From positions 310,001-374,000 of the forward strand of contig CAVYQI010000003.1 of NCBI GenBank assembly GCA_963770635.1: 64,000 nt of DNA. Direction: 5' to 3'. This DNA is from DASZIT01 sp963770635. GTDB lineage: Bacteria > Actinomycetota > Acidimicrobiia > Acidimicrobiales > RAAP-2. Below, piece after piece: positions 42,473 to 51,496 of the stretch. The notes under the pieces were generated by a model. It searched no databases. It saw only the letters and a list, made by a program, of their open reading frames with translations, and had not been told where the DNA came from. A program made the translations under genes and the position numbers. Position 1 is the first letter of the stretch, and each line of letters opens with the position of its first letter.

Positions 42473-44935
42473 TTACGCCCGCTTGAGGGGCGCCATGCGG
42501 AGGAGAAGCTTCTTGCGACCGACGCTGGCGAAGTGGACCTCGGCCTCGGCGTCCTCGCCGGCCCCGTCGACGGCGATGACGTCTCCCTCACCCCACCGAC
42601 CGTGGACCACCTTGTCCCCGACGCCCAATCCCAGCAACTCGGCACCGGTGCCGTCGGCCGACCGCTCGCGCCGCGACCCGGGACCGCCTCCGGAGCGGGC
42701 AACCCCGCGTCCGAACACGCTCCGACCCGGGGTACCGGCGTCGTCGAGGCCGCGCCGCTCTCCGAACCGGCCGTCCAGGTTCAACTGGTAGTCCTCCCGG
42801 CTGCCGCCGACGTCCCGGATCAACTCCGCGGGTATCTCGTTGAGGAAGCGGCTGGGAATGCTGCTACCCGTGCTCCCCCACAGCATCCGGCTCCAGGCGT
42901 GGGAGAAATACAGGAACCGCTCCGCCCGGGTGATCCCCACGTAACAGAGGCGCCGTTCCTCCTCCAGTTCGACCGGATCCCCGATCGACCGGAAGTGGGG
43001 GAAGACCCCGTCCTCCATGCCGGCCAGGAACACCGCCGGGAATTCGAGCCCCTTGGCGATGTGCATGGTCATCAGGGAGACCTGGGTCCCGTCACCGTCC
43101 AGCTCGTCGGAACCGGCGATCAGCGCCGCCGCCTCCAGGAACTCGGCCAGCGTCTCGTACTGGGAGGCGTTGCCGGCCAGCTCGTCGACATTCTCGACCC
43201 GGCCCAGAGCCTCGATGCTCCCGTCGGCCAGCAGGTCGTTCCGGTAGCCGGTCCGCTCGAGGATGGCCACCACCAACTGCCCGGGGCCGAGTGTCGCCTC
43301 CGCCCCGAGGGCGTTGTCCGGCAACGGGGCCCGGATGTCGGCGGCGGGGTCCCCCGACGGCGGCAACAGGTCACCGGGAGGAAGGGCATCGCCGTCCTCA
43401 CCCGCCAACCTCGGCACCTGCATCTCGGCGCGGAGTCTGTCCAGCAGGGCGGACAGGGCCGCCAGGCCCTTGGCCGCCTTGCCCCCAACCCCGGCCTCGG
43501 TGGCGTGGGCCACCGCTTCCCCGAACGACTCCTCGTGCTGCTGGGCCCAGATGGCCAGCCGGGCGATCGAGCTGTCGCCCACCCCCCGTTTGGGCACGTT
43601 GACGATCCGGCGCCAGCTGACCTCGTCGTCGGGGTTGACCAGCACCCGCAGGTAGGCGAGGACGTCCTTCACCTCCCGCCGGTCGTAGAACTTGGTCCCG
43701 CCCACCACCTGGTAGGGGATCTCCGACCGGACCATGGCTTCTTCGAGGGCGCGGCTCTGGGCATTGGTCCGGTAGAACACGGCCACGTCGCCCCAGGACA
43801 GATCCTGCTCGCGGCGGAGGCGGCGGATCTCGTGGGCGACCCAGGATGCCTCGTCGTATTCGTCCTCGGCCCGGTACCGGGTGATCGGGTCCCCGACCCC
43901 GCGGTCGGTCCACAACGTCTTGGGGATGCGGGACACATTGTTGGCGATGACGGCGTTGGCGGCGTCCAGGATGGTCTGGGTGGAGCGGAAATTCTGATCG
44001 AGGGTCACCACGGTGGCATCCGGGAACGCCTCCTCGAAGGCGAGGATGTTGGTGATGTCGGCCCCGCGGAACCGGTAGACCGACTGGTCGCTGTCCCCGA
44101 CCACCACGATGTTGCGGTGCTCGTCGGCCAGCAGGACGGCCAGCGCGTTCTGGACCGAGTTGGTGTCCTGGTACTCGTCGATGAGCACATGGGTGAACCG
44201 GGTCCGGTAGTGCTCGAGCACGTCGGGGTGCTGGCGGAACAGCTGCACGGTGTTGAGCAGCAGGTCGTCGAAGTCCATGGCGTTGGCCGCCACCATCCGC
44301 TGCTGGTAGAGGTCGAAGACATCAGCGATGCGCCGGTCGAAGATGGTGGCCGCCGCCGCGCGGTACTCGCCCGGTCCCATCTGCTTCGACTTGGCCTGGC
44401 TGATCTGGCCGAGGATCGAGCGGGGGGCGAGCTTCTTGGTGTCGATGTCCAGCTCCCGGCAGACGATCTCCACCAGGCGACGGGAGTCGGCGTCGTCGTA
44501 GATGGTGAATGAGCCCTTGTAGCCCAGCCGGTCGCCGTGGGCCCGCAGGATGCGGACACCGGCGGCGTGGAAGGTGGAGACCCACATGCGGTTCCCCCGC
44601 GTCCCGACCAGCTCGACCACCCGACGGCGCATCTCGTCCGCCGCCTTGTTGGTGAAGGTGATGGCGAGGATCTGCCAGGGCGCCGCCGACCGGGTGGCGA
44701 TCAGGTGGGCGATGCGCCGGGTGAGCACCCGGGTCTTCCCCGAACCGGCGCCGGCCACGATCAGCAGCGGTCCACCGCGGTGGACCACCGAACTGAGCTG
44801 GGGCGGGGTCAGGCCGGCGACCAGCTCGGAGGGGTCGATCCTCCGATCCTGCGGAGGTTCCTCCGGAGCCGGGTAAGCGACGTCGTTCTCGTCGAAGCGC
44901 AGCTCGGCGCTCCCGTCGGCCACGCTCACTCCCAT
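42473..44935 (-). CDS. pcrA: UvrD/PcrA-type DNA helicase
   Basis: 820 aa superfamily 1A helicase. Walker A AGAGSGKTRVLTRRIAHLI, ITFTNKAADEMRRR (motif Ia), DEYQDTNSVQ (motif II), GDSDQSVYRFRGA (III), TLDQNFRST (IV) and MTMHIAKGLEFPAVF/EEERRLCYVGITRA (V and VI) are all intact. The C-terminal VGDKVVHGRWGEGDVIAV is a Tudor-like domain that in PcrA contacts RNA polymerase. It overlaps the guaA stop by 10 nt. It is expected to act in nucleotide excision repair and replication-conflict resolution. Confidence 0.97.
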   Translation of the reverse strand: MGVSVADGSAELRFDENDVAYPAPEEPPQDRRIDPSELVAGLTPPQLSSVVHRGGPLLIVAGAGSGKTRVLTRRIAHLIATRSAAPWQILAITFTNKAADEMRRRVVELVGTRGNRMWVSTFHAAGVRILRAHGDRLGYKGSFTIYDDADSRRLVEIVCRELDIDTKKLAPRSILGQISQAKSKQMGPGEYRAAAATIFDRRIADVFDLYQQRMVAANAMDFDDLLLNTVQLFRQHPDVLEHYRTRFTHVLIDEYQDTNSVQNALAVLLADEHRNIVVVGDSDQSVYRFRGADITNILAFEEAFPDATVVTLDQNFRSTQTILDAANAVIANNVSRIPKTLWTDRGVGDPITRYRAEDEYDEASWVAHEIRRLRREQDLSWGDVAVFYRTNAQSRALEEAMVRSEIPYQVVGGTKFYDRREVKDVLAYLRVLVNPDDEVSWRRIVNVPKRGVGDSSIARLAIWAQQHEESFGEAVAHATEAGVGGKAAKGLAALSALLDRLRAEMQVPRLAGEDGDALPPGDLLPPSGDPAADIRAPLPDNALGAEATLGPGQLVVAILERTGYRNDLLADGSIEALGRVENVDELAGNASQYETLAEFLEAAALIAGSDELDGDGTQVSLMTMHIAKGLEFPAVFLAGMEDGVFPHFRSIGDPVELEEERRLCYVGITRAERFLYFSHAWSRMLWGSTGSSIPSRFLNEIPAELIRDVGGSREDYQLNLDGRFGERRGLDDAGTPGRSVFGRGVARSGGGPGSRRERSADGTGAELLGLGVGDKVVHGRWGEGDVIAVDGAGEDAEAEVHFASVGRKKLLLRMAPLKRA

Positions 44936-46530
44936 TCGATGGTGCCGGGCGGCTTGGACGTGATGTCCAGTGCCACCCGGTTGACGCCCTCGACCTCGTT
45001 GATGATGCGGGAGGACAGGCGTTCCAACACGTCATAGGGCAGGCGGGCCCAGTCGGCGGTCATGGCGTCGTCGCTGGTGACGGCGCGAATCACAATCGGG
45101 TAGGCGTAGGTGCGACCGTCCCCCATCACCCCCACCGTACGCACCACCGGCATCACCGCGAAGCTCTGCCACAGCTCCCGGTAGAGACCGGCCCGCCGTA
45201 TCTCTTCGACCACGATGGCATCGGCGGCCCGGAGGATCTCGGCCCGTTCCGGGGTGACCTCGCCCACGATCCGAACCGCCAGGCCCGGGCCGGGGAACGG
45301 TTGGCGCCAGACGATGTCGTGGGGAAGGCCGAGCTCCTCGCCGACCGCCCGGACCTCGTCCTTGAACAGCAGCCGCAACGGCTCCACCAGCTCGAAGGCC
45401 AGATCTTCGGGGAGCCCCCCGACATTGTGGTGGGACTTGATCTTGGCCGCGCTGTCCGAGCCTGACTCGATGACATCGGGGTAGAGGGTCCCCTGCACCA
45501 GATAGCCGACCGGGTCGGAGTCGGAAGCCTCGCCCGGGGTCCCGGTGCCGTCGGTCAGGTCGCGGGCGACCTCCTCGAACACCCGGATGAACAGCTCGCC
45601 GATGATCTTGCGCTTGGACTCCGGATCGGTGACCCCGGCCAGGGCCCCGAAGAAGCGGTCGGCCGCCTTGGCGTGGACCAGGTTCACGTGGAACTGCCGG
45701 CGGAAGGTGTCCTCGACCTGTTCCCCCTCGCCCGACCGCATCAGGCCGGTATCCACGAACACACAGGTCAGCTGGTCCCCGATCGCCTTGTGGACCAGGG
45801 CGGCGGCCACCGCCGAGTCGACTCCGCCGGACAGGGCGCACAGCACCCGGGCCGAGCCGACCTGGGCCCGGATGTTGTCCACCTGCGACTCGATGATCGA
45901 GGTGTGGGTCCACGACGGCGGGCAGCCGCACACGTCGTAGAGGAACCGCTCGAGGAGATCGCGTCCGCGGGCGGTATGGACCACCTCGGGATGGAACTGC
46001 ACCCCGTAGATGCGACGGTCGGGGTCGTGGAGGGCGGCGACCTGGGCATCCGGGCTGTTGGCGGTGGCGACGAAGCCCTCGGGCACCACGCTGATGGCGT
46101 CGGCGTGGCTCATCCAGACCTCGGCGTCGACCGGCCAGTCGACGAAGATCGGGGAGCGTTCGGTCAGAGTCAGCGACGTCCGTCCGTACTCGCCGCGACC
46201 CGTACGGGCGACTTCCCCGCCGAGCTGCAGGGCCAGCAACTGGGCCCCGTAGCAGATGCCCAGGATCGGGATGCCGGTGTCATAGATAGCCGGGTCGATC
46301 TGCGGGGCGGGGTGTTCGTTGACCGACTTCGGTCCTCCCGACAGGATGATGCCCTGCGGTCTCCGGGCCACCAGCTCGGCGGCGGTAACGGTGGGGGGAA
46401 CGATCTCCGAATAGACATGGGCTTCGCGGACCCGCCGAGCGATGAGCTGCGCGTACTGGGCACCGAAGTCGACGACCAGCACCGGGCCGTCGACCAGAGC
46501 TTCGGCGGCGCTCGGCGAGGCAGGGGTCAA
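44926..46530 (-). CDS. guaA: GMP synthase (glutamine-hydrolysing)
   Basis: 534 aa. The N-terminal class I amidotransferase has the nucleophile Cys in ILGICYGAQLLA and His/Glu in QFHPEVVHT. The ATP pyrophosphatase loop is ALSGGVDSAVAAALV. The C-terminal dimerisation domain ends in KPPGTIEWE. It converts XMP to GMP. It overlaps guaB3 by 4 nt and pcrA by 10 nt, so the three are one transcription unit. Confidence 0.98.
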   Translation of the reverse strand: MTPASPSAAEALVDGPVLVVDFGAQYAQLIARRVREAHVYSEIVPPTVTAAELVARRPQGIILSGGPKSVNEHPAPQIDPAIYDTGIPILGICYGAQLLALQLGGEVARTGRGEYGRTSLTLTERSPIFVDWPVDAEVWMSHADAISVVPEGFVATANSPDAQVAALHDPDRRIYGVQFHPEVVHTARGRDLLERFLYDVCGCPPSWTHTSIIESQVDNIRAQVGSARVLCALSGGVDSAVAAALVHKAIGDQLTCVFVDTGLMRSGEGEQVEDTFRRQFHVNLVHAKAADRFFGALAGVTDPESKRKIIGELFIRVFEEVARDLTDGTGTPGEASDSDPVGYLVQGTLYPDVIESGSDSAAKIKSHHNVGGLPEDLAFELVEPLRLLFKDEVRAVGEELGLPHDIVWRQPFPGPGLAVRIVGEVTPERAEILRAADAIVVEEIRRAGLYRELWQSFAVMPVVRTVGVMGDGRTYAYPIVIRAVTSDDAMTADWARLPYDVLERLSSRIINEVEGVNRVALDITSKPPGTIEWE

Positions 46531-47690
46531 TGGCCCATGCCGACACCCTGCGAACGCTGCAGGTCCTTGCCCTCCGTCTGCAGGGCCGGCGCCACCATCA
46601 CTTCCGCTTTCTGGAATTCCTTCACCGTCTCGTAGCCGCAGGTCGCCATGGCCGTGCTCAACGCCCCGAACAGGTTCATCCGCCCGTCGTTCTCGTGGGC
46701 GGGGCCGAGAAGGATCTCCCGGAGGGTACCCCGGGTGGTCGTCTTCACCCGGGCCCCGCGGGGCAGGGTCGGGTGGAAGGTGGCCATGCCCCAGTGATAG
46801 CCCCGGGCCGGCGCTTCCACCGCCGAGGACAGCGGCGATCCCAGCATCACCGCATCGGCGCCACAGGCGATGGCCTTGGCGATGTCACCGCCCTTGGACA
46901 TCCCGCCGTCGGCGATCACATGGCAGTAGACGCCGGTTTCGTCGAGGTGCCGCATCCGGGCCCCGGCGACGTCGGCGATGGCGGTGGCCTGGGGCACGCC
47001 GATGCCGAGGACGCCCCGGGTGGTGCAGGCGTTGCCCGGCCCGACGCCGACCAGCACGCCCACCGCCCCGGTGCGCATGAGGTGGAGGCCGGCCTGGTAG
47101 GAGGCGCACCCCCCGACGATCACCGGGATCTCGAACTCGCGGATGAAGCGCTTCAGGTTGAGCGGCTCCACCGTCTTGGACACGTGCTCCGCCGAGACCA
47201 CGGTGCCCTGGATGACCAGCATGTCCAGCTCGGCGGCGAGCAGGGCCGGCGCGAACAGCGCCGTCTTCTGCGGAGTCACCGAAGCGGCGGTGGTGACGCC
47301 GGCGGCACTCATCTCCTTGATCCGGGCGGTGACCAGTTCCATCTTCACCGGCTCGGCGTACATCTGCTGCATGCGGGCGGTGGCCTTCTCGGCCGGCAGC
47401 TCGCGGATCTCATCGAACAACGGGGTGGGATCCTCGTACCGGGTCCAGAGACCTTCGAGATTCAGCACCCCGAGCCCGCCCAGGCGACCGATCTCGATGG
47501 CGGTGGCCGGGCTCACCACTCCGTCCATGGCCGAGGCCAGCAGGGGCAGCTCGAACCGGTAGGCGTCGATCTCCCAGCTGATGTCGACATCCTCCGGGTC
47601 CCGGGTCCTCCGGCTGGGAACGATGGCGATGTCGTCGAACCCGTACGCCCTCCGTCCCGATTTGAAGATGCCGATCTCTAATTCAGCCAC
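46527..47690 (-). CDS. guaB3: GuaB3 family IMP dehydrogenase-related protein
   Basis: 387 aa from the GTG at 47690, with a GGAGGAG ribosome site. It has an IMPDH TIM barrel without CBS domains. VGVGPGNACTTRGVLGIGVPQ is the active-site loop (Cys region), preceded by GGCASYQAG, and CHVIADGGMSKGGDIAKA is the phosphate site. The YGFDDIAIVPSRRTRDPEDVD opening is typical of actinobacterial GuaB3 (Rv3410c). Members have been reported as IMPDH-like or GMP reductase-like. The reaction is therefore not certain. It is upstream of guaA in the same operon. Confidence 0.92.
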   Translation of the reverse strand: MAELEIGIFKSGRRAYGFDDIAIVPSRRTRDPEDVDISWEIDAYRFELPLLASAMDGVVSPATAIEIGRLGGLGVLNLEGLWTRYEDPTPLFDEIRELPAEKATARMQQMYAEPVKMELVTARIKEMSAAGVTTAASVTPQKTALFAPALLAAELDMLVIQGTVVSAEHVSKTVEPLNLKRFIREFEIPVIVGGCASYQAGLHLMRTGAVGVLVGVGPGNACTTRGVLGIGVPQATAIADVAGARMRHLDETGVYCHVIADGGMSKGGDIAKAIACGADAVMLGSPLSSAVEAPARGYHWGMATFHPTLPRGARVKTTTRGTLREILLGPAHENDGRMNLFGALSTAMATCGYETVKEFQKAEVMVAPALQTEGKDLQRSQGVGMGH

Positions 47691-47828
47691 GTCTGTCTCC
47701 TCCGGCCCTTGGGTGCGAATCCTCGAACGTCCGATCGGCAATTTTCGCTGCCGCCCTGCCGATGAGCTTCCCTCCACGATACCGCTTGGCGCCCCCGGGC
47801 CCGGCGAGGGTCGGCTCGAAATTTGCGG

Positions 47829-48602
47829 TCAGGCGGCAAACGGCACCGGCAATCCCAGCGTCAGGGTGAGCAGTTCCATCAGCACCCTGGCGGTGACGCC
47901 CCAGATGGTCTCCGACCCGGCATGGAAGAACCACACCGGAAATTCAGCTCCGTCGGGCCCGCCGATTCCCGGGCGGCCGGGGACGGCCCACCACTCCTCG
48001 GCGAACACCCCGTCGGCCAGTAGGTCGGAGAGGGCCACGTCGAAGATGCGGGCGACTTCCGCCGGTTCGGCGACCAGCGTCGGTCGAGCCGCCAGCGTCG
48101 CCACCACCGGAGTGACCAGCGAGCTGGAGGAGACGGTGGGCATGGTGTTCAGATGGCCGATGACCTCCACCGAGGCGGGATCCAGCCCGGTCTCCTCGTA
48201 GGCCTCCCGCCGGGCACCGTCGTCGACGGACTCGCCGGGCTCGAGGCGCCCGCCGGGAAACGCGACCTCTCCGGTATGGGAGCGGAGGCGGCGGGAGCGG
48301 ACGGTCAGGATGACCCGGGTCTCACCCTCCTCCTCGAACAGGCCGACCAGCACCCCGGCCGGAGTGCCGGAGACCTCCACCCCCGAGAGCGAGAGGATGG
48401 ACGGGGCGGTGGACCCGTCGCCGGAGGCTTCCAGAGGAGGGCTGGGTCGCCCCTCGACCGCCTTCCTCACCCGCTCGAGGGTGAGGTGCCGGCGGGCGGC
48501 AGCCGGAAGCCCGGCCCAGGGGGCAGGATCTCCGGGGCGGGAGATCGGCGGGCGGGGAATGACCTGAGGGCCGGTCGGCGGGGGGTTCGGCGATGACGAC
48601 AT
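47829..48602 (-). CDS. Nudix hydrolase, CoA pyrophosphatase-like
   Basis: 257 aa from the ATG at 48602. The Nudix box GRLEPGESVDDGARREAYEETGL is complete. It is preceded by LTVRSRRLRSHTGEVAFPGG, the extra motif that marks the CoA-diphosphatase branch (NudL/YeaB type), so hydrolysis of CoA or its derivatives to phosphopantetheine and 3',5'-ADP is likely. It lies 138 bp after the guaB3 start on the same strand, and is divergent from the YbjQ-like gene. Confidence 0.85.
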   Translation of the reverse strand: MSSSPNPPPTGPQVIPRPPISRPGDPAPWAGLPAAARRHLTLERVRKAVEGRPSPPLEASGDGSTAPSILSLSGVEVSGTPAGVLVGLFEEEGETRVILTVRSRRLRSHTGEVAFPGGRLEPGESVDDGARREAYEETGLDPASVEVIGHLNTMPTVSSSSLVTPVVATLAARPTLVAEPAEVARIFDVALSDLLADGVFAEEWWAVPGRPGIGGPDGAEFPVWFFHAGSETIWGVTARVLMELLTLTLGLPVPFAA

Positions 48603-48713
48603 GAAGATCCAAGGATACGGGGACCCGGCGAAGTCGACCGCATCCCGGTAGCGTTGGGCTCCGACCCGACCAGGGCGTCGCATCAGCAGCCAACACCGCG
48701 GGAGAGGCAACCA

Positions 48714-49082
48714 ATGGCCGACGAAGAACCACCACAGTACGGACAGCCGGGAGTCCCTCAGTTCCCGATCACCACCGCCTTCGAGTTCCCCGAGTGGCCG
48801 GTGCAGCGCAGCCTGGGGATGGTCTTCGGGGTGGTGGTCCGGTCGATGGGGATCGGCAAGGGCATCACCGCCGGGTTCAAGGCCATGGCCGGCGGCGAGG
48901 TGAAGCAGTACACCCGTCTGGTGGAAGACAGCCGTCGCCATGCCATGGATCGCATGATCGAGAACGCCCGCCTGCTCGGCGCCAACGGCATCATCGCGAT
49001 GCGATTCGACTCCTCGGAAGTGGGCCAGTCGCTGACCGAGATCGTCGCCTACGGCACCGCGGTCATCGTCGGCGCCGGCTAG
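48714..49082 (+). CDS. YbjQ/UPF0145-like putative metal-binding protein
   Basis: 122 aa from the ATG at 48714, behind a GGGAGAGG ribosome site. The pattern ITTAFEFPEWPVQRSLGMVFGVVV, then helical ARLLGANGIIAMRFDSSE and the ending TEIVAYGTAVIV, is the YbjQ fold (DUF74). Function is unknown; metal binding has been proposed for the family. It is followed after 12 nt by a small membrane protein, so the two are likely co-expressed. Confidence 0.75.
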   Translation: MADEEPPQYGQPGVPQFPITTAFEFPEWPVQRSLGMVFGVVVRSMGIGKGITAGFKAMAGGEVKQYTRLVEDSRRHAMDRMIENARLLGANGIIAMRFDSSEVGQSLTEIVAYGTAVIVGAG

Positions 49083-49094
49083 AGAGGGACCGGG

Positions 49095-49316
49095 GTGGGA
49101 GCGGTCATCGGGGTGCTCATCGGGCTGGTCATCGTCGGGGTGCTGGTCTACAGCATCTTCCTCCGCCGCCATGGCGAGTCCGACCGCCCCCAACCCGACT
49201 GGCGACCGACCGACGAAGTCTTCAACGACCCTTCCACCAACCGGGTGATGCGGGTCTGGTTGGACGGGTCGGGAGAGCGCCGCTACGTGCCGGAGGCCGA
49301 CCGGCCCTCGGTCTGA
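49095..49316 (+). CDS. Small single-TM protein, unknown function
   Basis: 73 aa from a GTG with GAGAGGGA upstream. The first 22 residues form a membrane helix (VIGVLIGLVIVGVLVYSIFL). The rest is a short polar tail containing WRPTDEVFNDPSTNRVMRVWLD. No family is recognised. Consistent GC-rich codon use, a ribosome site and close spacing to the YbjQ-like gene support it as real. A strong terminator hairpin follows 30 nt later. Confidence 0.65.
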   Translation: MGAVIGVLIGLVIVGVLVYSIFLRRHGESDRPQPDWRPTDEVFNDPSTNRVMRVWLDGSGERRYVPEADRPSV

Positions 49317-49345
49317 GCTGCCCGCGCTTCCGGGCCGGGACAGAC

Positions 49346-49376
49346 CAATGGCCGGGTCCTGAAGACCCGGCCATTG
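49346..49376. terminator. Strong hairpin terminator between convergent genes
   Basis: CAATGGCCGGGTC (49346-49358) pairs perfectly over 13 bp with GACCCGGCCATTG (49364-49376) around a CTGAA loop. It serves the plus-strand small membrane gene and the minus-strand groEL, whose stop is 41 bp away. No T-tract on either side. Confidence 0.8.
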
Positions 49377-49416
49377 ACAGACACACGCCGCCGAAGCGGA
49401 ACCCGTGCCGGGGTGT

Positions 49417-51078
49417 TTACATCATGCCGCCCATGCCACCCATACCGCCCATGCCCCCACCCATGGCCGCAGCCGCGGCAGCGGCGGCTGCCGGGTCGGC
49501 CTTCTCGGGCTTGTCGGCCACCAGGGCCTCGGTGGTCAGCAGCAGGCCGGCGATGGACGCGGCGTTCTGCAGCGCCGAACGGGTCACCTTGGCCGGGTCG
49601 ATGACGCCGGCCTTCACCAGGTCGACCAGCTCGCCGGTGTTGGCGTTGAGCCCGATGGTGCCGGTCTCGGCCTCCACCTGACGGACGTAGACCGAGCCTT
49701 CGAGCCCGGCGTTGCTGGCGATGGCCGCCAACGGCGCCGCCAATGCCTTGGCCACAATCGACGCCCCGGTCGCCTCGTCACCCTGAAGTGACTCGATGAC
49801 CGCGTTGACCGCGGTGCGGGAGCGGACCAGCGCGGTACCGCCGCCGGCCACAATTCCCTCTTCGACGGCAGCGCGGGTGGCCGAGAGCGCATCTTCGATG
49901 CGGTGCTTCTTCTCTTTCAACTCGACCTCGGTGGCCGCGCCGACCTTGACCACCGCCACCCCGCCGGCCAGCTTGGCCAGGCGCTCCTGGAGCTTCTCCC
50001 GGTCCCAGTCGGAGTCGGTGTCATCGATCTCACGCTTGATCTGGGCGATGCGACCCTTGACGTCGTCCTCGCTGCCGCCACCCTCGACGATGGTGGTGTC
50101 GTCCTTGGTGACGATGACCCTCCGGGCCTTGCCCAACAGGTCGACGGTGGTGCTGTCGAGCTTCAGACCGATCTCCTCGGAGATCACCTGGCCACCGGTG
50201 AGGACGGCCATGTCCTGGAGCATCGACTTGCGCCGCTCGCCGAAACCCGGGGCCTTGACGGCCACCGACGTGAAGGTGCCACGGATCTTGTTGACCACCA
50301 GGGTGGCCAGGGCTTCGCCTTCGACATCCTCGGCCACGATCAACAGCGGCTTGCCCGCCTGCATGACCTTTTCGAGGACGGGGACCAGGTCGTGGACCGA
50401 GCTGATCTTCTGGTTCACGAAGAGGATGACCGGGTCGTCGAGGACGGCCTCCTGGCGCTCGGCGTCGGTCACGAAGTACGGGGACAGGTAGCCCTTGTCG
50501 AACTGCATGCCCTCGGTGAACTCGAGGTCGATCCCGAAGGTGTTGGACTCTTCGACGGTCACCGTGCCGTCCTTGCCGACCCGATCGATGGCGTCGGCCA
50601 GGACCTCGCCGATGGCGGTGTCGGCCGCGGAGATGGCCGCCACCTGGGCGATCTCCGTCTTGGAGTCGATCTCTTTCGACTGCTCCTTGATGGACTTGAC
50701 CGCCGCCTCGACCGCCTTGTCGATGCCCTTGCGCAGACCCAACGGGTTGGCGCCGGCGGCGACGTTGCGGAGTCCTTCGCGGATGAGGGCCTGGGCCAGC
50801 ACCGTGGCGGTGGTGGTCCCGTCACCGGCGACATCGTTGGTCTTGGTCGCGACTTCCTTGACCAGCTGGGCGCCCATGTTCTCGAACACGTCGTCCAGCT
50901 CGACCTCGCGGGCGATGGACACGCCGTCGTTGGTGATGGTCGGAGCCCCGAACTTCTTCTCGATGACCACGTTGCGGCCCTTCGGCCCGAGGGTCACCTT
51001 GACGGTGTCGGCCAGCTTGTTGACGCCGGTCTCGAGGCTGCGCCGGGCGTTGTCGTCAAACTTGAGGATCTTGGGCAT
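49417..51078 (-). CDS. groL: Chaperonin GroEL (60 kDa)
   Basis: 553 aa. Hallmarks are KILKFDDNARRSLETGVNKL at the start, VTLGPKGRNVV, the ATP-site segment NDVAGDGTTTATVLAQAL and EEGIVAGGGTALVR. The C-terminus is a flexible Gly-Gly-Met repeat, not the His-rich tail of some actinobacterial paralogues. It overlaps the groES stop by 1 nt (TAATG). The pair forms the folding chamber and is controlled from the CIRCE-bearing promoter upstream of groES. Confidence 0.99.
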   Translation of the reverse strand: MPKILKFDDNARRSLETGVNKLADTVKVTLGPKGRNVVIEKKFGAPTITNDGVSIAREVELDDVFENMGAQLVKEVATKTNDVAGDGTTTATVLAQALIREGLRNVAAGANPLGLRKGIDKAVEAAVKSIKEQSKEIDSKTEIAQVAAISAADTAIGEVLADAIDRVGKDGTVTVEESNTFGIDLEFTEGMQFDKGYLSPYFVTDAERQEAVLDDPVILFVNQKISSVHDLVPVLEKVMQAGKPLLIVAEDVEGEALATLVVNKIRGTFTSVAVKAPGFGERRKSMLQDMAVLTGGQVISEEIGLKLDSTTVDLLGKARRVIVTKDDTTIVEGGGSEDDVKGRIAQIKREIDDTDSDWDREKLQERLAKLAGGVAVVKVGAATEVELKEKKHRIEDALSATRAAVEEGIVAGGGTALVRSRTAVNAVIESLQGDEATGASIVAKALAAPLAAIASNAGLEGSVYVRQVEAETGTIGLNANTGELVDLVKAGVIDPAKVTRSALQNAASIAGLLLTTEALVADKPEKADPAAAAAAAAAMGGGMGGMGGMGGMM

Positions 51079-51371
51079 TACTTGACCACCTTGGCCAGCA
51101 CATCCCGGCTCGAGAGGATCAGCAGGTCCTCGCCATCGGAGCTGATCTCAGTGCCGCCGTACTTGGAGTAGACGACGGTGTCCCCCACGGCCAGATCCAG
51201 GGGGATCAGGTCTCCGGAGGCCTCGGCGCGCCGGCCGGGGCCAACGGCGAGGACTTCGCCCTGCTGGGGCTTTTCTTTGGCGGTATCGGGTATCACCAGG
51301 CCTGACGCCGTGGTCTCTTCTGATTCACCGGGACGGACGACGATGCGGTCGTCAAGGGGCTGCAGACTCAT
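51078..51371 (-). CDS. groS: Co-chaperonin GroES (10 kDa)
   Basis: 97 aa, normal length. LQPLDDRIVVRPGESEETTASGLVIPDTA contains the mobile loop that binds GroEL (the loop centre TTASGLVIP). The roof and core end in VVYSKYGGTEI and SSRDVLAKV. The ATG at 51371 follows an AGGAGG site at 51381-51386. It is the first gene of the groES-groEL operon. Confidence 0.98.
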   Translation of the reverse strand: MSLQPLDDRIVVRPGESEETTASGLVIPDTAKEKPQQGEVLAVGPGRRAEASGDLIPLDLAVGDTVVYSKYGGTEISSDGEDLLILSSRDVLAKVVK

Positions 51372-51393
51372 GTGATCGGGCCTCCTGTGGCAC

Positions 51394-51423
51394 GTATTAG
51401 CACTCTAGGGTTGCGAGTGCCAA
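51394..51423 (-). promoter_or_regulatory. CIRCE operator overlapping the groES promoter
   Basis: TTAGCACTC (51397-51405), a 9-nt spacer and GAGTGCCAA (51415-51423) form the CIRCE element (consensus TTAGCACTC-N9-GAGTGCTAA, one mismatch), the HrcA repressor site. On the minus strand the same DNA contains TTGGCA (51418-51423) and TAATAC (51394-51399) 18 nt apart, a good -35/-10 pair. Repression by occlusion of RNA polymerase follows directly. The groES ATG is 22 nt downstream. Confidence 0.9.
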
Positions 51424-51496
51424 CATAGCGACCCGACCGCCGAGAGGCAACACGATCGCCAGATTCGACGCCTACCAGGGACGACGCCGCGGCGGT

